64,000 bases of DNA from Janthinobacterium sp051380735 (GTDB lineage Bacteria > Pseudomonadota > Gammaproteobacteria > Burkholderiales > Burkholderiaceae_D): assembly GCF_051380735.1 (NCBI RefSeq), contig NZ_JBNYXQ010000001.1, forward strand, positions 1,550,001-1,614,000, read 5' to 3'. The notes beneath the pieces are model-generated. The model was not told the DNA's origin, did not search any database, and saw only the letters and a list, made by a program, of their open reading frames with translations. Both the position numbers and the translations under genes were made by a program. Shown piece after piece: positions 34,222-44,325 of the stretch (position 1 is its first letter; each line of letters starts with the position of its first letter).

Positions 34222-35973
34222 ATGAGTTTATCGAGGCTCATCGCCGGCTTCGTGCGCCAGCATTGGCCGGCCTACGCCGCCGCCGCCGTCATGCTGAGTG
34301 GCGTGGCCACATTGACCGTCTGGATACCGCGCCGCATCGGCGCCATTATCGACGCACTGGCCGCCCGCACCATGAGCACCTCCCAGCTGTGGCTGGAATT
34401 GCTGACCCTGCTCGCGGTCGGCGTCGCCATCTATTTCCTGCGCGTGGGCTGGCGCATCACCCTGTTCAAGGCCGCCTACCAGCTGGGCGTAATGCTGCGC
34501 ACGCGTTTCTACACGCGCATGTCGCAGCAGGGTGCTGCGTTCTACCAGGGACAGCGCACGGGCGACCTGATGGCGCTGGCCACCAATGATATCGACGCCA
34601 TCGAAATGGCCGCCGGCGAAGCGATGCTGGCCGGCTTCGACGGCACATTGACATTGCTGATGGTGCTGGGCATCATGCTGCTGGGCGTGGACTGGCGCCT
34701 GGCCTGCATCGCCCTGTTGCCCTTCCCGCTGATGGGGCTGGCCTTCTGGCGCATTTCCAGCCATATCCATACGGCCTCGACCGACTCACTGAAGCGTTTT
34801 TCGGCGCTGAACGACCATGTGCAGGAATCCGTGTCGGGCGTGCGCACCCTGCGCGCGCTGGGCCTGGAACAACGCAGCAGCGCGCAGTTTTCCACCCTTG
34901 CCGGCCATGCGGCCAACGCCAGCCTGACGGCGCAGCGCTGGGAAGCGGCGTATGAGCCGGCCGTCGGCCTGACCCTGACGACCGCCACCGCGCTGACCCT
35001 GGGCCTGGGCGGCTACCTGGTGTGGCACGATCAACTGACCATCGGCGCGCTGACCAGCTTTTCCATGTACCTGGGCCAGCTGATCTGGCCGATGTTCGCC
35101 GCAGGCTGGGTGCTGTCCCTGATCGAACGTGGCCGCGCCGCCTGGCAGCGCTTGCAACCGATGCTGGACGCCCCGCTGGCCATCGACGACCACGGCACGA
35201 TCACCACGCTGCCGCCGGGCCCGCTGCTGCTGGACAAGGTGAGCTTTGCCTATGCGGGCCAGAGCTCGCACGCGCTGGCGGACATCGCACTGCGCCTGGA
35301 ACCGGGCCAGACGCTGGGCCTGGTGGGCCCTACCGGCAGCGGCAAGTCGACCCTGCTGCGTGTGCTGCTGCGCCAGGTCACGCCGCAAACCGGCCAGGCT
35401 ACCTGGAGCGGCCAGCCGCTGGCCGCCTACACCCTGCATGCACTGCGTGCGGCCATCAGTTGGGTGCCGCAGGAATCGTTCCTGTTTTCGGCGACGATCG
35501 CTGACAATATCGCGCTGGCCCGCCCTGGCGCCACGCGCCAGGAAGTGGAACATGCGGCCGAACTGGCCGACATCCACGCCGATATCCTGCAATTCCCCGA
35601 CGGCTATGAAACCCATGTCGGCGAAAAAGGCATCACCTTGTCGGGCGGCCAGCGCCAGCGCGTGGCGATCGCCCGGGCGCTGCTGGCCGACAACGGCCTG
35701 CTGTTATTGGATGATGCCCTGTCCGCCGTCGACACCGGTACCGAGACGCGCATCCTGCAGCACCTGGAAACACTGCGGCGCGCGCGCCCCGAGCGCAGCG
35801 CCATTATCGCCAGCCACCGCCTGAGCGCGGTCGTCAACGCCGACCTGATCCTGGTCCTGCGCGATGGCCGCATCACGGAAGCGGGCAATCACGAACAACT
35901 GCTGCAGCACGATGGCTGGTATGCCAGCCAGTGGCGCTATCAACAACTGGAGGCCAGCCTTGACGCCGACTGA
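34222..35973 (+). CDS. Heterodimeric ABC exporter subunit 1 (MdlA-like)
   Basis: A 583-residue half-exporter: six helices (about 15-310), then a nucleotide-binding domain with Walker A GPTGSGKST, signature LSGGQRQR and Walker B LLLLDDALSAVD. The residue after the Walker B Asp is Asp rather than the catalytic Glu, the usual degenerate site in heterodimers such as MdlAB. AAAGG before the ATG at 34222 supports that start over the longer frame. The partner gene overlaps its 3' end by 14 bp. Multidrug or lipid export is the family role; the substrate is unknown. Confidence 0.87.
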   Translation: MSLSRLIAGFVRQHWPAYAAAAVMLSGVATLTVWIPRRIGAIIDALAARTMSTSQLWLELLTLLAVGVAIYFLRVGWRITLFKAAYQLGVMLRTRFYTRMSQQGAAFYQGQRTGDLMALATNDIDAIEMAAGEAMLAGFDGTLTLLMVLGIMLLGVDWRLACIALLPFPLMGLAFWRISSHIHTASTDSLKRFSALNDHVQESVSGVRTLRALGLEQRSSAQFSTLAGHAANASLTAQRWEAAYEPAVGLTLTTATALTLGLGGYLVWHDQLTIGALTSFSMYLGQLIWPMFAAGWVLSLIERGRAAWQRLQPMLDAPLAIDDHGTITTLPPGPLLLDKVSFAYAGQSSHALADIALRLEPGQTLGLVGPTGSGKSTLLRVLLRQVTPQTGQATWSGQPLAAYTLHALRAAISWVPQESFLFSATIADNIALARPGATRQEVEHAAELADIHADILQFPDGYETHVGEKGITLSGGQRQRVAIARALLADNGLLLLDDALSAVDTGTETRILQHLETLRRARPERSAIIASHRLSAVVNADLILVLRDGRITEAGNHEQLLQHDGWYASQWRYQQLEASLDAD

Positions 35974-37765
35974 GACCGTGCAAGCCACGTCGCAAGACAA
36001 TGTACGCCGCCAGGCGATGCAGGCGATCGGCCTGCTGCGCCGCGCCGCCGCGCCCGACCTGCGCCATCTGTACTGGGCGACATTCTGGCTGATCATCGCC
36101 GCCGCACTGGAAGTGACGGGTCCGATCCTGGGCAAGGCCCTGATCGACCAGCACCTGCTGCCACGCAACCTGGACTGGACCCGCATGTCGCTGCTGCTGG
36201 GCGGCTGTCTGCTGACGGGCTGGATCGCTTCCGGCCTGCGCTATCTGCAGCTGGTGCGGCTATCGGGCCTGGCGATGCGCTCGGTGCAGCGCCTGCGCGA
36301 AACCGTCTACCAGCACGTCCTGCGCCTGCCGATGGCTTTTTTTGACCGCGCCATCACGGGCCAGCTGGTCAGCCGGGTGACCAACGACACCGAAGCGGTC
36401 AAGTCACTGTACGTACAGGTGCTGTTCGTGATCCTCGACAGCTCTATCGTCCTGATCGGCACCATGGCTGCGATGGCTTTTCTCGACTGGCGGTTGATGC
36501 TGATCGTGCTGGCGCTGCTGCCGGCGGTGCTGGTGATCGTCTTCCTGTACCAGCGCTGGAGCGCGCCGGCGGTGACCCGCGCGCGCGCCCTGCGCAGCGA
36601 GATCAATGGCCAGATCGCCGAATCGATAGGCGGCATGAGCGTGCTGCAGGCGAACAATGCCGAGCGCCGCTTCGGCCAGCGTTTTACCGGCATCAACCAG
36701 GATCATTACGCGGCGCGCATGCACGAACTGCGCGCCAACGCCTGGCTGCTGCGCCCCGCGCTCGACATGCTCAATATCGTGCTGCTGGCGGTGGTCATCT
36801 TCAGCTTCGGCCAGCGCGAAATGGGCGCTGTCGAAGTGGGCGTGCTGTATGCGTTCATCAGCTATATCGCACGCGTGATCGAGCCGCTGATCCAGATCAC
36901 CATGCAGTTCAGCCAGCTGCAGCAGTCGGTGGTGGCCACCGCCCGTGTCTCGGCACTGCTCGATGAACACCAGGCGCTGGAACATGCGCCTGGCAAGGCC
37001 GCCAGCGCAGCCGAAGGCGCCATCGCAGCCGGCACGCCTGCCGTCGATATCTCGCACCTGACATTTGCCTACGTGGAAAACCAGCCGGTGCTGCACGACC
37101 TGTCATTGACCATTCCGCAAGGTGCCTTCTTCGGCATCGTCGGCCATACGGGCAGCGGCAAATCCACCCTGCTGTCCCTGCTGCTGCGCTTTTACCCGGT
37201 GGCGCAAGGCCGCATCGCCATCAACGGCATGGCACTCGACAGCATAGCCAACGAGCGCTTCCGCGCCGATGTGGGGCTGGTGCCGCAAGACCCATTCCTG
37301 CTGGCGGCGTCGGCGCGCGAAAACATCGACATGGGCCGTGGCTACAGCCAGGCGCAGATCGAGCAGGCGGCGCGTGCGGCCCATGCGCACGACTTTATCG
37401 CGGCGCTCGAACACGGCTACGACACGCCGCTGGGAGAAGGCGGCTCGCGCTTGTCGTCGGGCCAGAAGCAGCTGATTGCGATTGCCCGTGCGCTGGCTGG
37501 CCAGCCGCGCATCCTGCTGCTCGATGAGGCCACCTCGCGCATCGACAGCCAGACCGAGCAGATCGTGCAGCTGGCGCTGAACGAATTGCGCGGCAAGGTC
37601 ACCATCATTGCGATTGCGCACCGCCTGTCGACCATCCGCGAGGCCGACACCATCATCGTGCTGAACCACGGCCGCATCACCGAAGCGGGACCGCACGAAC
37701 AGCTGATGCAGGTTGACGGCGGCTTGTACCAGCGTCTTTATCTGCTGCAACAACTGGCACAATAA
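35960..37765 (+). CDS. Heterodimeric ABC exporter subunit 2 (MdlB-like)
   Basis: A 601-residue half-exporter with six helices (about 35-335) and a nucleotide-binding domain: Walker A GHTGSGKST, signature LSSGQKQL, Walker B ILLLDEATSRID with the catalytic Glu intact, so this subunit supplies catalysis missing from its partner. The start is a TTG at 35960 inside the end of the first gene, chosen because GGAGG lies six bases before it; an ATG at 36016 would lose the conserved N-terminus only in part. No terminator is obvious before the next gene. Confidence 0.87.
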   Translation: MTPTETVQATSQDNVRRQAMQAIGLLRRAAAPDLRHLYWATFWLIIAAALEVTGPILGKALIDQHLLPRNLDWTRMSLLLGGCLLTGWIASGLRYLQLVRLSGLAMRSVQRLRETVYQHVLRLPMAFFDRAITGQLVSRVTNDTEAVKSLYVQVLFVILDSSIVLIGTMAAMAFLDWRLMLIVLALLPAVLVIVFLYQRWSAPAVTRARALRSEINGQIAESIGGMSVLQANNAERRFGQRFTGINQDHYAARMHELRANAWLLRPALDMLNIVLLAVVIFSFGQREMGAVEVGVLYAFISYIARVIEPLIQITMQFSQLQQSVVATARVSALLDEHQALEHAPGKAASAAEGAIAAGTPAVDISHLTFAYVENQPVLHDLSLTIPQGAFFGIVGHTGSGKSTLLSLLLRFYPVAQGRIAINGMALDSIANERFRADVGLVPQDPFLLAASARENIDMGRGYSQAQIEQAARAAHAHDFIAALEHGYDTPLGEGGSRLSSGQKQLIAIARALAGQPRILLLDEATSRIDSQTEQIVQLALNELRGKVTIIAIAHRLSTIREADTIIVLNHGRITEAGPHEQLMQVDGGLYQRLYLLQQLAQ

Positions 37766-37862
37766 AGTGTGCACTTTGCTGAAAATATAGCGCGCGCTCG
37801 AAATTTCTTGATTGCAACATAATATAATTGCTTGTAAACAAGAGGCAAGTCGGGAGCGGGCA

Positions 37863-39938
37863 TTGGCAGGCAATTTCGGGTGGATAGCACGGCAGGCGGG
37901 CCGGCGCGCAGCACAGGGTCTGCTGGCGCTGGGCTGTCTGCTGCCCGTGCTGGCCGGCGCCAGCCCGCAGTTGCAGCAGCGGCTCGACGCCTTGCGCGAG
38001 GACGGCCGTTTCGTGCCGGAACGCGCCCTGCAGCAACTGAAAGAGATCGAAGCCGAGGCGCTGCAGGCCCCGCTGCCGCTGCGCGCCGAATTCATTACCC
38101 AGCTGAGCAACGCCCATATGCGGCTGGGGCAGAACGATATTGCCCTGCAACTGACCGACGACCTGATTCTTGAAGCAGGCAAATACAAGAATGACGTGGC
38201 ACTGGCCAAGGCCCTGCTCAGCAAGGCGTATATCAGTTTCGCCCTGAGCGAGCAGCGCACCTCCCATTTGTTGGCATACGAGGCGGAAGCCACCGCCAAC
38301 CGTACCGACGACCTGCCCGTGCGCGTGCAGGCCACCATCAGCGCCGGCCAGTCGTGGGCCGAGGAGGGCAACTTTCCTGCCGCGCTGGCCAAGCTGCAAA
38401 CGGCGGTCGACCTGGCGCGCCTGAGCGACTCGCCGGCCAGCCTGGCCGCTGCCTTGAATGCCTTGACCTTGCTGTACACGCAGATGCGCGACTATGACAA
38501 GGGTTTCAAGGTGCTCGACGAATTGCTGGTGGTGGCCGGCAAGCTGGAATCGCCGGGCCGCCTGGCACAGGCAAAAAATACCGAATACGGCCTGGCGCTG
38601 GACGCCAGCCAGCCGCAGCGCGGCCAGCGCGCCCTGCTCGAAGCACTGGCCCTGGAGCGCCAGCTGGGCGCCAAGACCATGGTGGCGAGCACCCTCGTCA
38701 ACTTGTCGGACAGCTATTTGAAGCAGGGCGATTTCCATCGCGCACTGAGCTACGCCAACCAGGCCATCGCGGCGGCGCGCCTGGTGCGCAATGACGATGT
38801 GCAGGCGACGGCGCGCCTCAATATCGGCCAGGCCCTGATCGGCCTGGGCCGCCACGAGGAAGGCAAGCGCAGCGTGGAAGCGGGGCTGGCCTATTACGAT
38901 CTGATGGACAACAAGCCCGACCTGCAAGCGGTGCTGCTGGAATACGGCATGGCGCTGGAAAAGGCCGGCGACATGAAGGGCGCCGTGACGGCCTATCATC
39001 GCGAACGCAAGATTTCCAACCAGCTATTTGAAAAACAGCGGCAAAAAGCCGTCTATGAGCTGCAGGAAAAATACGAGGCAGAAAAAAAGCAGCGCCAGAT
39101 CGAACTGCTGAGCCGGGAAAACCAGGTCAAGAGCGCCGAACTGGACAACCGCCGCCTGCAGCAGCGCGTCTGGTGGCTGCTGGCGCTGGTCACGGCGCTG
39201 GCAGCCGTCATCGTCGGACTGCTGTACCGCAAAGTGCGCCACGCCAACGTGCAGCTGAAGGAAAAGAATCAGGAACTGGCGCACCAGAGTTCGCGCGATC
39301 CGCTCACAGCCCTGTATAACCGCCGCCATTTCCAGGACTTCATGCGCCGCTACGCGGGTGCACCGCCAGCGCCTGGCGTGCAGAAGGACAGCGACCTGGT
39401 GGGCGCCCTGTTCCTGCTCGATGTCGACCATTTCAAGCAGATCAATGATCAGCACGGCCATGCGGCCGGCGACCTGGTGCTCACCACCATCGCCGACACC
39501 CTGCATGAGGTGCTGCGCGAAACGGACATGATCGTGCGCTGGGGCGGCGAAGAGTTCCTCGCCTTCCTGCCGTCCGTCACGCGCGGTAGCCTGGACCATA
39601 TCGCGGCAAGAGTGCTGGACGGCATCGCGGCGCAAGGCGTGGTGTATCAGGGCAAGGCCATCAACATACACGTCTCGATCGGCTTTGCGCCCTACCCCCT
39701 GGCGCCGCTGGGGCAGCCGCTGGCCTGGGAGCGCAGCGTCAATCTGGTCGACATGGCGCTGTACCTGGCCAAGTCGCACGGACGCAACCGCGCATATGGC
39801 GTACGGGGTTTTCAGCAGATGGAAGACACGACGCTGGAAATGGTGGAGCAAGACCTGGAGCGCGCGTGGCGCAACGGTGTTGTCGACTTGAATGTGGTGC
39901 TGGGACCGCAGAACGGGCAGCCGCGCGCGGCTGCCTGA
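37863..39938 (+). CDS. TPR-sensor diguanylate cyclase
   Basis: Makes c-di-GMP. About 690 residues: signal/anchor (LLALGCLLPVLAGA), periplasmic helical repeats of TPR type (about 40-400; LAKALLSKAYISFALSEQ, VNLSDSYLKQGDFHRALSYANQAI), a coiled coil, a membrane helix (VWWLLALVTALAAVIVGLLYR) and a C-terminal GGDEF domain with RWGGEEF and an inhibitory RETD exactly five residues before it. The frame opens at 37812, but the TTG at 37863 has GGGAG before it; no ATG is available, so the start is uncertain. Stand-alone gene. Confidence 0.87.
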   Translation: MAGNFGWIARQAGRRAAQGLLALGCLLPVLAGASPQLQQRLDALREDGRFVPERALQQLKEIEAEALQAPLPLRAEFITQLSNAHMRLGQNDIALQLTDDLILEAGKYKNDVALAKALLSKAYISFALSEQRTSHLLAYEAEATANRTDDLPVRVQATISAGQSWAEEGNFPAALAKLQTAVDLARLSDSPASLAAALNALTLLYTQMRDYDKGFKVLDELLVVAGKLESPGRLAQAKNTEYGLALDASQPQRGQRALLEALALERQLGAKTMVASTLVNLSDSYLKQGDFHRALSYANQAIAAARLVRNDDVQATARLNIGQALIGLGRHEEGKRSVEAGLAYYDLMDNKPDLQAVLLEYGMALEKAGDMKGAVTAYHRERKISNQLFEKQRQKAVYELQEKYEAEKKQRQIELLSRENQVKSAELDNRRLQQRVWWLLALVTALAAVIVGLLYRKVRHANVQLKEKNQELAHQSSRDPLTALYNRRHFQDFMRRYAGAPPAPGVQKDSDLVGALFLLDVDHFKQINDQHGHAAGDLVLTTIADTLHEVLRETDMIVRWGGEEFLAFLPSVTRGSLDHIAARVLDGIAAQGVVYQGKAINIHVSIGFAPYPLAPLGQPLAWERSVNLVDMALYLAKSHGRNRAYGVRGFQQMEDTTLEMVEQDLERAWRNGVVDLNVVLGPQNGQPRAAA

Positions 39939-39981
39939 TTGCATTGACGATGGCCGGGCGTGCCGGCCATCATGCAAAAGC

Positions 39982-40314
39982 TTATTTTTTGGCGGACTCT
40001 TGCATTTTTTCGCCCGCACGTTCGACTTTCTTGCCGACCGCATCTGCCGCTTCATTCATTTTCGCGCTGGCGTCGGCGCCAACCTGGTCCATCTTGGCGT
40101 TGGTGTCCGCAGCGGCCTGGCTCATCTTGGCGTCGGCGCTGGCGGCAGCGGCCTTGATATCGGCTTCGGCCTTGGCGGCGGTGGCATCGATTTGCGCACC
40201 AGCCGTCTCGGCTGGGCCCTTGGTCGACATGTCATCTTTCTTCTGGCAAGCGGCCAGCGCCACGACCATCATGCCGGCGGCGCACATCGTCATCAGGTGT
40301 TTGGTTGCTTTCAT
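39982..40314 (-). CDS. Small helical lipoprotein
   Basis: A 110-residue lipoprotein (lipobox VVALAAC) whose mature part is a repeating Ala/Lys/Asp helix with an 11-residue rhythm (AEADIKAAAASADAKMSQAAADTNAKMDQVGADASAKMNEAAD), like LEA- or Lpp-type coiled proteins. It may tether or cushion the envelope under stress; that is inference. AAAGGGAAT sits before the ATG at 40314, which was chosen over a longer open frame to 40452 that lacks a signal. Confidence 0.72.
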   Translation of the reverse strand: MKATKHLMTMCAAGMMVVALAACQKKDDMSTKGPAETAGAQIDATAAKAEADIKAAAASADAKMSQAAADTNAKMDQVGADASAKMNEAADAVGKKVERAGEKMQESAKK

Positions 40315-40448
40315 GATATTCCCTTTCATTATTATCAAAATCAACAAATCAGCCTGCAATATACACTGGGAAATTTCTTCCCAGCGTACGCCAACGCACA
40401 TAAGCATCGGCTTTTGACGTGCAGTTGTAAGCAATGGTTTCAGCGCTT

Positions 40449-41366
40449 TCAAGGCGGCGTTTCGCCGTTCAGCAGGGAGCGCTCCAGCAGCTGCGACAGC
40501 GAGGCGCGCATGGCCTTGGTGCGCGCCACCAGTTCAGGCCGTTTATAGCGTTCGGCCGCCAGCAGGCTCTTTTCCATGCAGGCATGGTCGCGCCTGGCGA
40601 GGCAAGCGTCGGCCGTGTCGAGTTCGCGGCTGGCCAGGGCCACCTTGATGCGGGCGTCAAGTTCAATCGTGTCGGCATCCTCGCCCCAGCGTTTCACATA
40701 CGCCGCCAGCCGCGTGGCGGCCTGCTCGGGCTTGCCGGCATCGAAGGCCTGGCCGGTTGCCAGCACCACTTTCTCCCAGGCTTGGGCGCGCTTGTCCCGC
40801 TTGTCGCAGGTGGCAGCTGCACTGGTAATGCTGGCCTGCAAGCGTTTCAGTTGCGCGGCCGGTGCCTTGGCGCTTTTCAGCACGGCCAGGGCGCTGCGCG
40901 CACCGTCCAGGTCGCACTGCCGGGCCAGTACGGTGGCCGCCTGTACCTGTTCGGCCACGCTGGCCGGCTTGTCGTCGGGCTTGTTGACGAACCAGATACC
41001 GACCAGGGCAGCCACAGCCAGCAGCCAGGTGCGCAGGCGCACGGGCGCGCGTGGCGGTGGCACGGAGCGGGCCATGGCAGGTTTGGGCGGGGCAGGCTTG
41101 AGCGGCGTGACCGGCGGCGGCGCGGCGGGTTCGGGCGCCAATACCGGCTCGGCGACGGCGGGCGGCGTGACGGCGGCGGGCGGCATGGGCCGCCACTGCG
41201 GCGGTACTGGCGGCGGCATCACGGCCGGCGCAGCGGGCACTGCAGCTATCACGGGTGAAGGCATAGCCGTCTGGGAATTGCCGCAAAACGGGCAATATGC
41301 CACGCGCAGCGGCAGTTCCTTGCCGCAAGCGGCATTGATACAACGATCATTTACGGGTTCAAGCAC
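40449..41366 (-). CDS. Zinc-ribbon membrane protein of unknown function
   Basis: A 305-residue protein: N-terminal zinc ribbon (CINAACGKELPLRVAYCPFCG, four Cys), a Pro-rich linker (about 35-110), one membrane helix (VRLRTWLLAVAALVGIWFVNK) and a C-terminal helical domain rich in paired Cys (RQCDLDGARSAL, ATCDKRDKRAQAWEKVV, ACLARRDHACMEKSL). Similar zinc-ribbon plus TM proteins are common in this bacterial group with no assigned role. The helical part looks like a tetratricopeptide-like binding unit in the periplasm. Confidence 0.65.
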   Translation of the reverse strand: MLEPVNDRCINAACGKELPLRVAYCPFCGNSQTAMPSPVIAAVPAAPAVMPPPVPPQWRPMPPAAVTPPAVAEPVLAPEPAAPPPVTPLKPAPPKPAMARSVPPPRAPVRLRTWLLAVAALVGIWFVNKPDDKPASVAEQVQAATVLARQCDLDGARSALAVLKSAKAPAAQLKRLQASITSAAATCDKRDKRAQAWEKVVLATGQAFDAGKPEQAATRLAAYVKRWGEDADTIELDARIKVALASRELDTADACLARRDHACMEKSLLAAERYKRPELVARTKAMRASLSQLLERSLLNGETPP

Positions 41367-41557
41367 GTTACTACCTTTTCAGACATCCATCGTGGCGAAC
41401 GCTGCGGCCAATACTGTCGCCAGTATCCCGGCTGCGCTCCCTTGCAATATTACCCTACAGCGGCATTTGGCCGGGAGCATGGACGTGCTGGTGCCTGCGG
41501 CTGAAGGCGCGGGCGAGGATGGGTGGTCGTGATGAACTGTTCGATGTTGGGGTAATG

Positions 41558-42004
41558 TTACGCTTTGACGACGTCGACTTTTGCGATGACAGTACGTGGC
41601 ACGATCTCGGTCTCGGGGCAAGACGCCATCGCATCGGAATATTCGAGCCAGCGTTTCAGGCTGTCCATGCGGCGGATGGTGATGCCCTTGCCGTTGATAT
41701 AGCCGATCTGCTCGAAGTTGGTCTGGCTGGTGGTCAGTTTCGATACCGTGGGTGCGTTCTCGACCAGGCGGTCGTAAGCTTTTCGCGCCTTGTGTTCCCA
41801 CTTGGCCAGCACGGGATCGTCGAAGCGGTTGCTTTCAAAATAGACGGTCACGGTCTGGTCGTGGTTGGCGAAGCCGACAATGGCGGCGCCCTTGCGTATC
41901 GTCATCAGGACATCCTCCTTGACGCCGGTGACGGGCACCAGCAGGGCAGCGCGGCCATCGGTATCGGGCCGTTCCATCGGGATATCTTGTCCAATCAAGC
42001 TCAT
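41558..42004 (-). CDS. Hypothetical cytoplasmic protein
   Basis: A 148-residue soluble protein (MSLIGQDIPMERPDTDGRAALLVPVTG...). No family recognised. Charged and mixed alpha/beta, with no signal peptide or membrane helix. The frame is open up to 42046; the ATG at 42004 is chosen because the residues above are low quality, but the ribosome site is weak in both cases. It is 191 bp from the zinc-ribbon gene on the same strand. Confidence 0.55.
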   Translation of the reverse strand: MSLIGQDIPMERPDTDGRAALLVPVTGVKEDVLMTIRKGAAIVGFANHDQTVTVYFESNRFDDPVLAKWEHKARKAYDRLVENAPTVSKLTTSQTNFEQIGYINGKGITIRRMDSLKRWLEYSDAMASCPETEIVPRTVIAKVDVVKA

Positions 42005-42197
42005 CGCAGCACTCTTAACATTACTCTGTTGATATCGCACTGCCACCGTCGGCGGCAGGCTGTTTTACAAATAATACATTGCCACTAAGCACTACACAAG
42101 GTAATCAGGCGGCCATGGGCCGGATGGCCGGTGGCGATACAGACAGCCTGCGCCTTATAATGCGCAGTTCCAGCCTATCTGCCTCGACTTTCCCACC

Positions 42198-43250
42198 ATG
42201 ACGCCTCCAGACAATGACACCAGCCGGCTAGACGCCATCAGCGCCGCCGCCACCGAAGTGGCCGCGCAAAACGTGGCTGACCTGCTGGCCATGGCCATCT
42301 GCCACCGTGCCGACGAACCGGCGCTGCTGGTCTGCGACAAGCGCAGCTGGCTCAATCTGGTGCTGACCGATGCCTACCGGCAAGCCCTGCCGGACGCGGC
42401 CCTGATCGATTTCGACGAAGTCACGCCCGAAGCCGTGCTGGCCGCGTTTGCCACGCTGCCCGCTGGTAGCCTGGTAGTGCTGATACAGTCGACCAGTTTC
42501 CGCCTGGAAGCGTTCCGCATCCGCATCGAACTGTTCAAGCGCGGCCTGAAAGTGATCGAGCACGTGCACCTGTCGCGCATGCCCGGTGTGCAAGGCTTGC
42601 ACTATATCGCCTCGCTGGCTTACGACCCCGCCTACTACCGCGGCGTCGGCCACGCATTAAAACAGCGCATTGACCGTGCCCGCCACGGCATGGTCGACAG
42701 CGGCGGCGAGCAACTGGTGTTCGCCTCGCCATTCGAATCGGCCAAGCTCAATATCGGTGACTACAGCGGCATGAACAATATCGGCGGCCAGTTTCCGCTC
42801 GGCGAAGTATTTACCGAGGCGCAAGATCTGGAAGCCGTCAACGGCCGCGTGCGCATTTTCGTGTTTGGCGACACCAGATTCATGGTCAATCGCCCCGACA
42901 CGCCAATCACCCTGATCGTCGAAAAGGGCCGCGTGGCCGGCACCGAGAACGCCACGCCCGAGTTCCTCGAGATGCTGGAAATAATCCGCGCCCACGAAGG
43001 CGAGGTCTGGGTACGCGAACTGGGCTTCGGCATGAACCGCGCTTTTACGCGCGAGCAGCTGGTCAACGATATCGGCACCTACGAACGCATGTGCGGCATC
43101 CACCTGTCGCTGGGCGCCAAGCATGGCGTCTACACCAAGCCGCAATTCAAGCGCAAGGACGCGCGCTACCATGTCGACATCTTTGCCGTCACCGAAGCGG
43201 TCTACCTCGACGACGAGCGTGTCTACGCGGACGGCGCCTGGCAAGTCTGA
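42198..43250 (+). CDS. M29/NicX-like metallo-aminopeptidase family protein
   Basis: A 350-residue cytoplasmic protein. The C-terminal half (EQLVFASPFESAKLNIGDYSGMNNIGGQFPLGEVFTEAQDLEAVNG, then MCGIHLSLGAKHGVYTKPQFKRKDARYHVDIF) follows the pattern of the aminopeptidase T (M29) fold, with Glu in GEVFTE, His in GIHLSLG, and His/Asp in YHVDIF as candidate metal ligands. The same fold includes the NicX dioxygenase, so peptidase activity is not certain. The gene stands alone and converges on a LysR gene. Confidence 0.7.
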   Translation: MTPPDNDTSRLDAISAAATEVAAQNVADLLAMAICHRADEPALLVCDKRSWLNLVLTDAYRQALPDAALIDFDEVTPEAVLAAFATLPAGSLVVLIQSTSFRLEAFRIRIELFKRGLKVIEHVHLSRMPGVQGLHYIASLAYDPAYYRGVGHALKQRIDRARHGMVDSGGEQLVFASPFESAKLNIGDYSGMNNIGGQFPLGEVFTEAQDLEAVNGRVRIFVFGDTRFMVNRPDTPITLIVEKGRVAGTENATPEFLEMLEIIRAHEGEVWVRELGFGMNRAFTREQLVNDIGTYERMCGIHLSLGAKHGVYTKPQFKRKDARYHVDIFAVTEAVYLDDERVYADGAWQV

Positions 43251-43265
43251 TGGCGCGAATACCCG

Positions 43266-44216
43266 CTACAAAATTCCGGCCGCCGCCAGTTCGCGATCCC
43301 ATAGCGGCGCCGGCTGGTACTCCAGCACCAGGAAATCGATCAGCGCGCGCACCTTGGGCGACAGTTGCCGGCTGGCCGGATACAGTGCACTGAGGTAGTT
43401 CAGGGGCAGTGCCCAGCCGGCCAGCACCGGCACCAGGCTGCCATCGAGCAAGGCCCGCCAGGCCAGGAAGGTGGTGCTGTAGACGATGCCCAGGCCCTGC
43501 TTTGCGGCCTGCTGCAGCACCAGGCCGTTATTGGCCGTAAAACCGGCCTGCACGCGCACGCTGGTTTCTTCCAGGTTCGCGCCCTGCCCCCGTTGAAAAT
43601 GCCAGTTGGTGCCATCGGTCAGGTGGCTGAAATGCAGGCAGTGGTGCTGCAGCAAATCCTGCGGCGTCTGCGGCACGCCCCACTGTGCCAGGTAGGCCGG
43701 GCTGGCGCACAGCACGGCGCGGCACGGCGCCAGCGGGCGCATGGCCAGCGCGCTGCTGTCGGGAATGCCGCCAACGCGGATGGTCAGGTCAAAACCATGG
43801 CGTATCGGATCGAGCAAGGCGTCGTCGACAAACAGTTCGGCCCGCAGTTGCGGGTGCAGCAGGCTGAAACGGGCGACGGCGTCGGCCAGCCAGGCGCTGC
43901 CAAAACTGGACGGCGCCTGGATACGCAGCGGCCCGGCCAGCGCCGCACCTGCCTGCACCACGTGGGCGACGCAGCGGGCCGCTTCCTGCGCCTGGCTGAT
44001 GGTGGTCATGCACGGCGCCAGGTAGGCGCGGCCAGCGTCCGTCAGGCTCACCTCGCGCGTCGAGCGGTGCAGCAGGCGGGCGTTGAGCTTTTCTTCCAGC
44101 TGCATGATGGTCTTGCTGACCATGGCGCGTGACAGGCCTAGGCGCTGGCCGGCCACGGTGAAGCTGCGCTGCTGCGCCACCTCCACGAAAATTTCCATCG
44201 CTTGTAGTTGATCCAT
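43266..44216 (-). CDS. LysR family regulator, divergent from a dioxygenase/isomerase operon
   Basis: A 316-residue regulator starting MDQLQAMEIFVEVAQQRSFTVAGQRLGLSRAMVSKTIMQLEEKLNARLLHRSTR (winged helix-turn-helix), then the two-lobe effector domain (GPLRIQAPSSFGSAWLADAVARF). A perfect LysR-type palindrome (8-bp arms, 11-bp centre) begins 6 bp upstream of its ATG, so it likely controls itself and the divergent gene pair at 44326-45983. The effector is unknown. Confidence 0.88.
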   Translation of the reverse strand: MDQLQAMEIFVEVAQQRSFTVAGQRLGLSRAMVSKTIMQLEEKLNARLLHRSTREVSLTDAGRAYLAPCMTTISQAQEAARCVAHVVQAGAALAGPLRIQAPSSFGSAWLADAVARFSLLHPQLRAELFVDDALLDPIRHGFDLTIRVGGIPDSSALAMRPLAPCRAVLCASPAYLAQWGVPQTPQDLLQHHCLHFSHLTDGTNWHFQRGQGANLEETSVRVQAGFTANNGLVLQQAAKQGLGIVYSTTFLAWRALLDGSLVPVLAGWALPLNYLSALYPASRQLSPKVRALIDFLVLEYQPAPLWDRELAAAGIL

Positions 44217-44221
44217 GTCAA

Positions 44222-44248
44222 AGATTGTCTGCGTTTTGGCGACAATCT
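44222..44248. promoter_or_regulatory. LysR-type operator in the divergent promoter
   Basis: AGATTGTC - 11 bp - GACAATCT, perfect 8-bp arms, with the T-N11-A spacing of LysR sites. It lies between the divergent LysR and dioxygenase genes. Confidence 0.75.
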
Positions 44249-44325
44249 GTCAACCGCTCACTGATTGCCTGCCACCCTCGCACAACCTACAATGGCCGCT
44301 TCCATCACCTTCCGGAGCCGCCGCC

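Noticed and set aside
37767..37782. Terminator hairpin after the ABC exporter (AAAGTG/CACTTT)
   Set aside because: Stem of 5-6 bp with almost no loop and no T-run.
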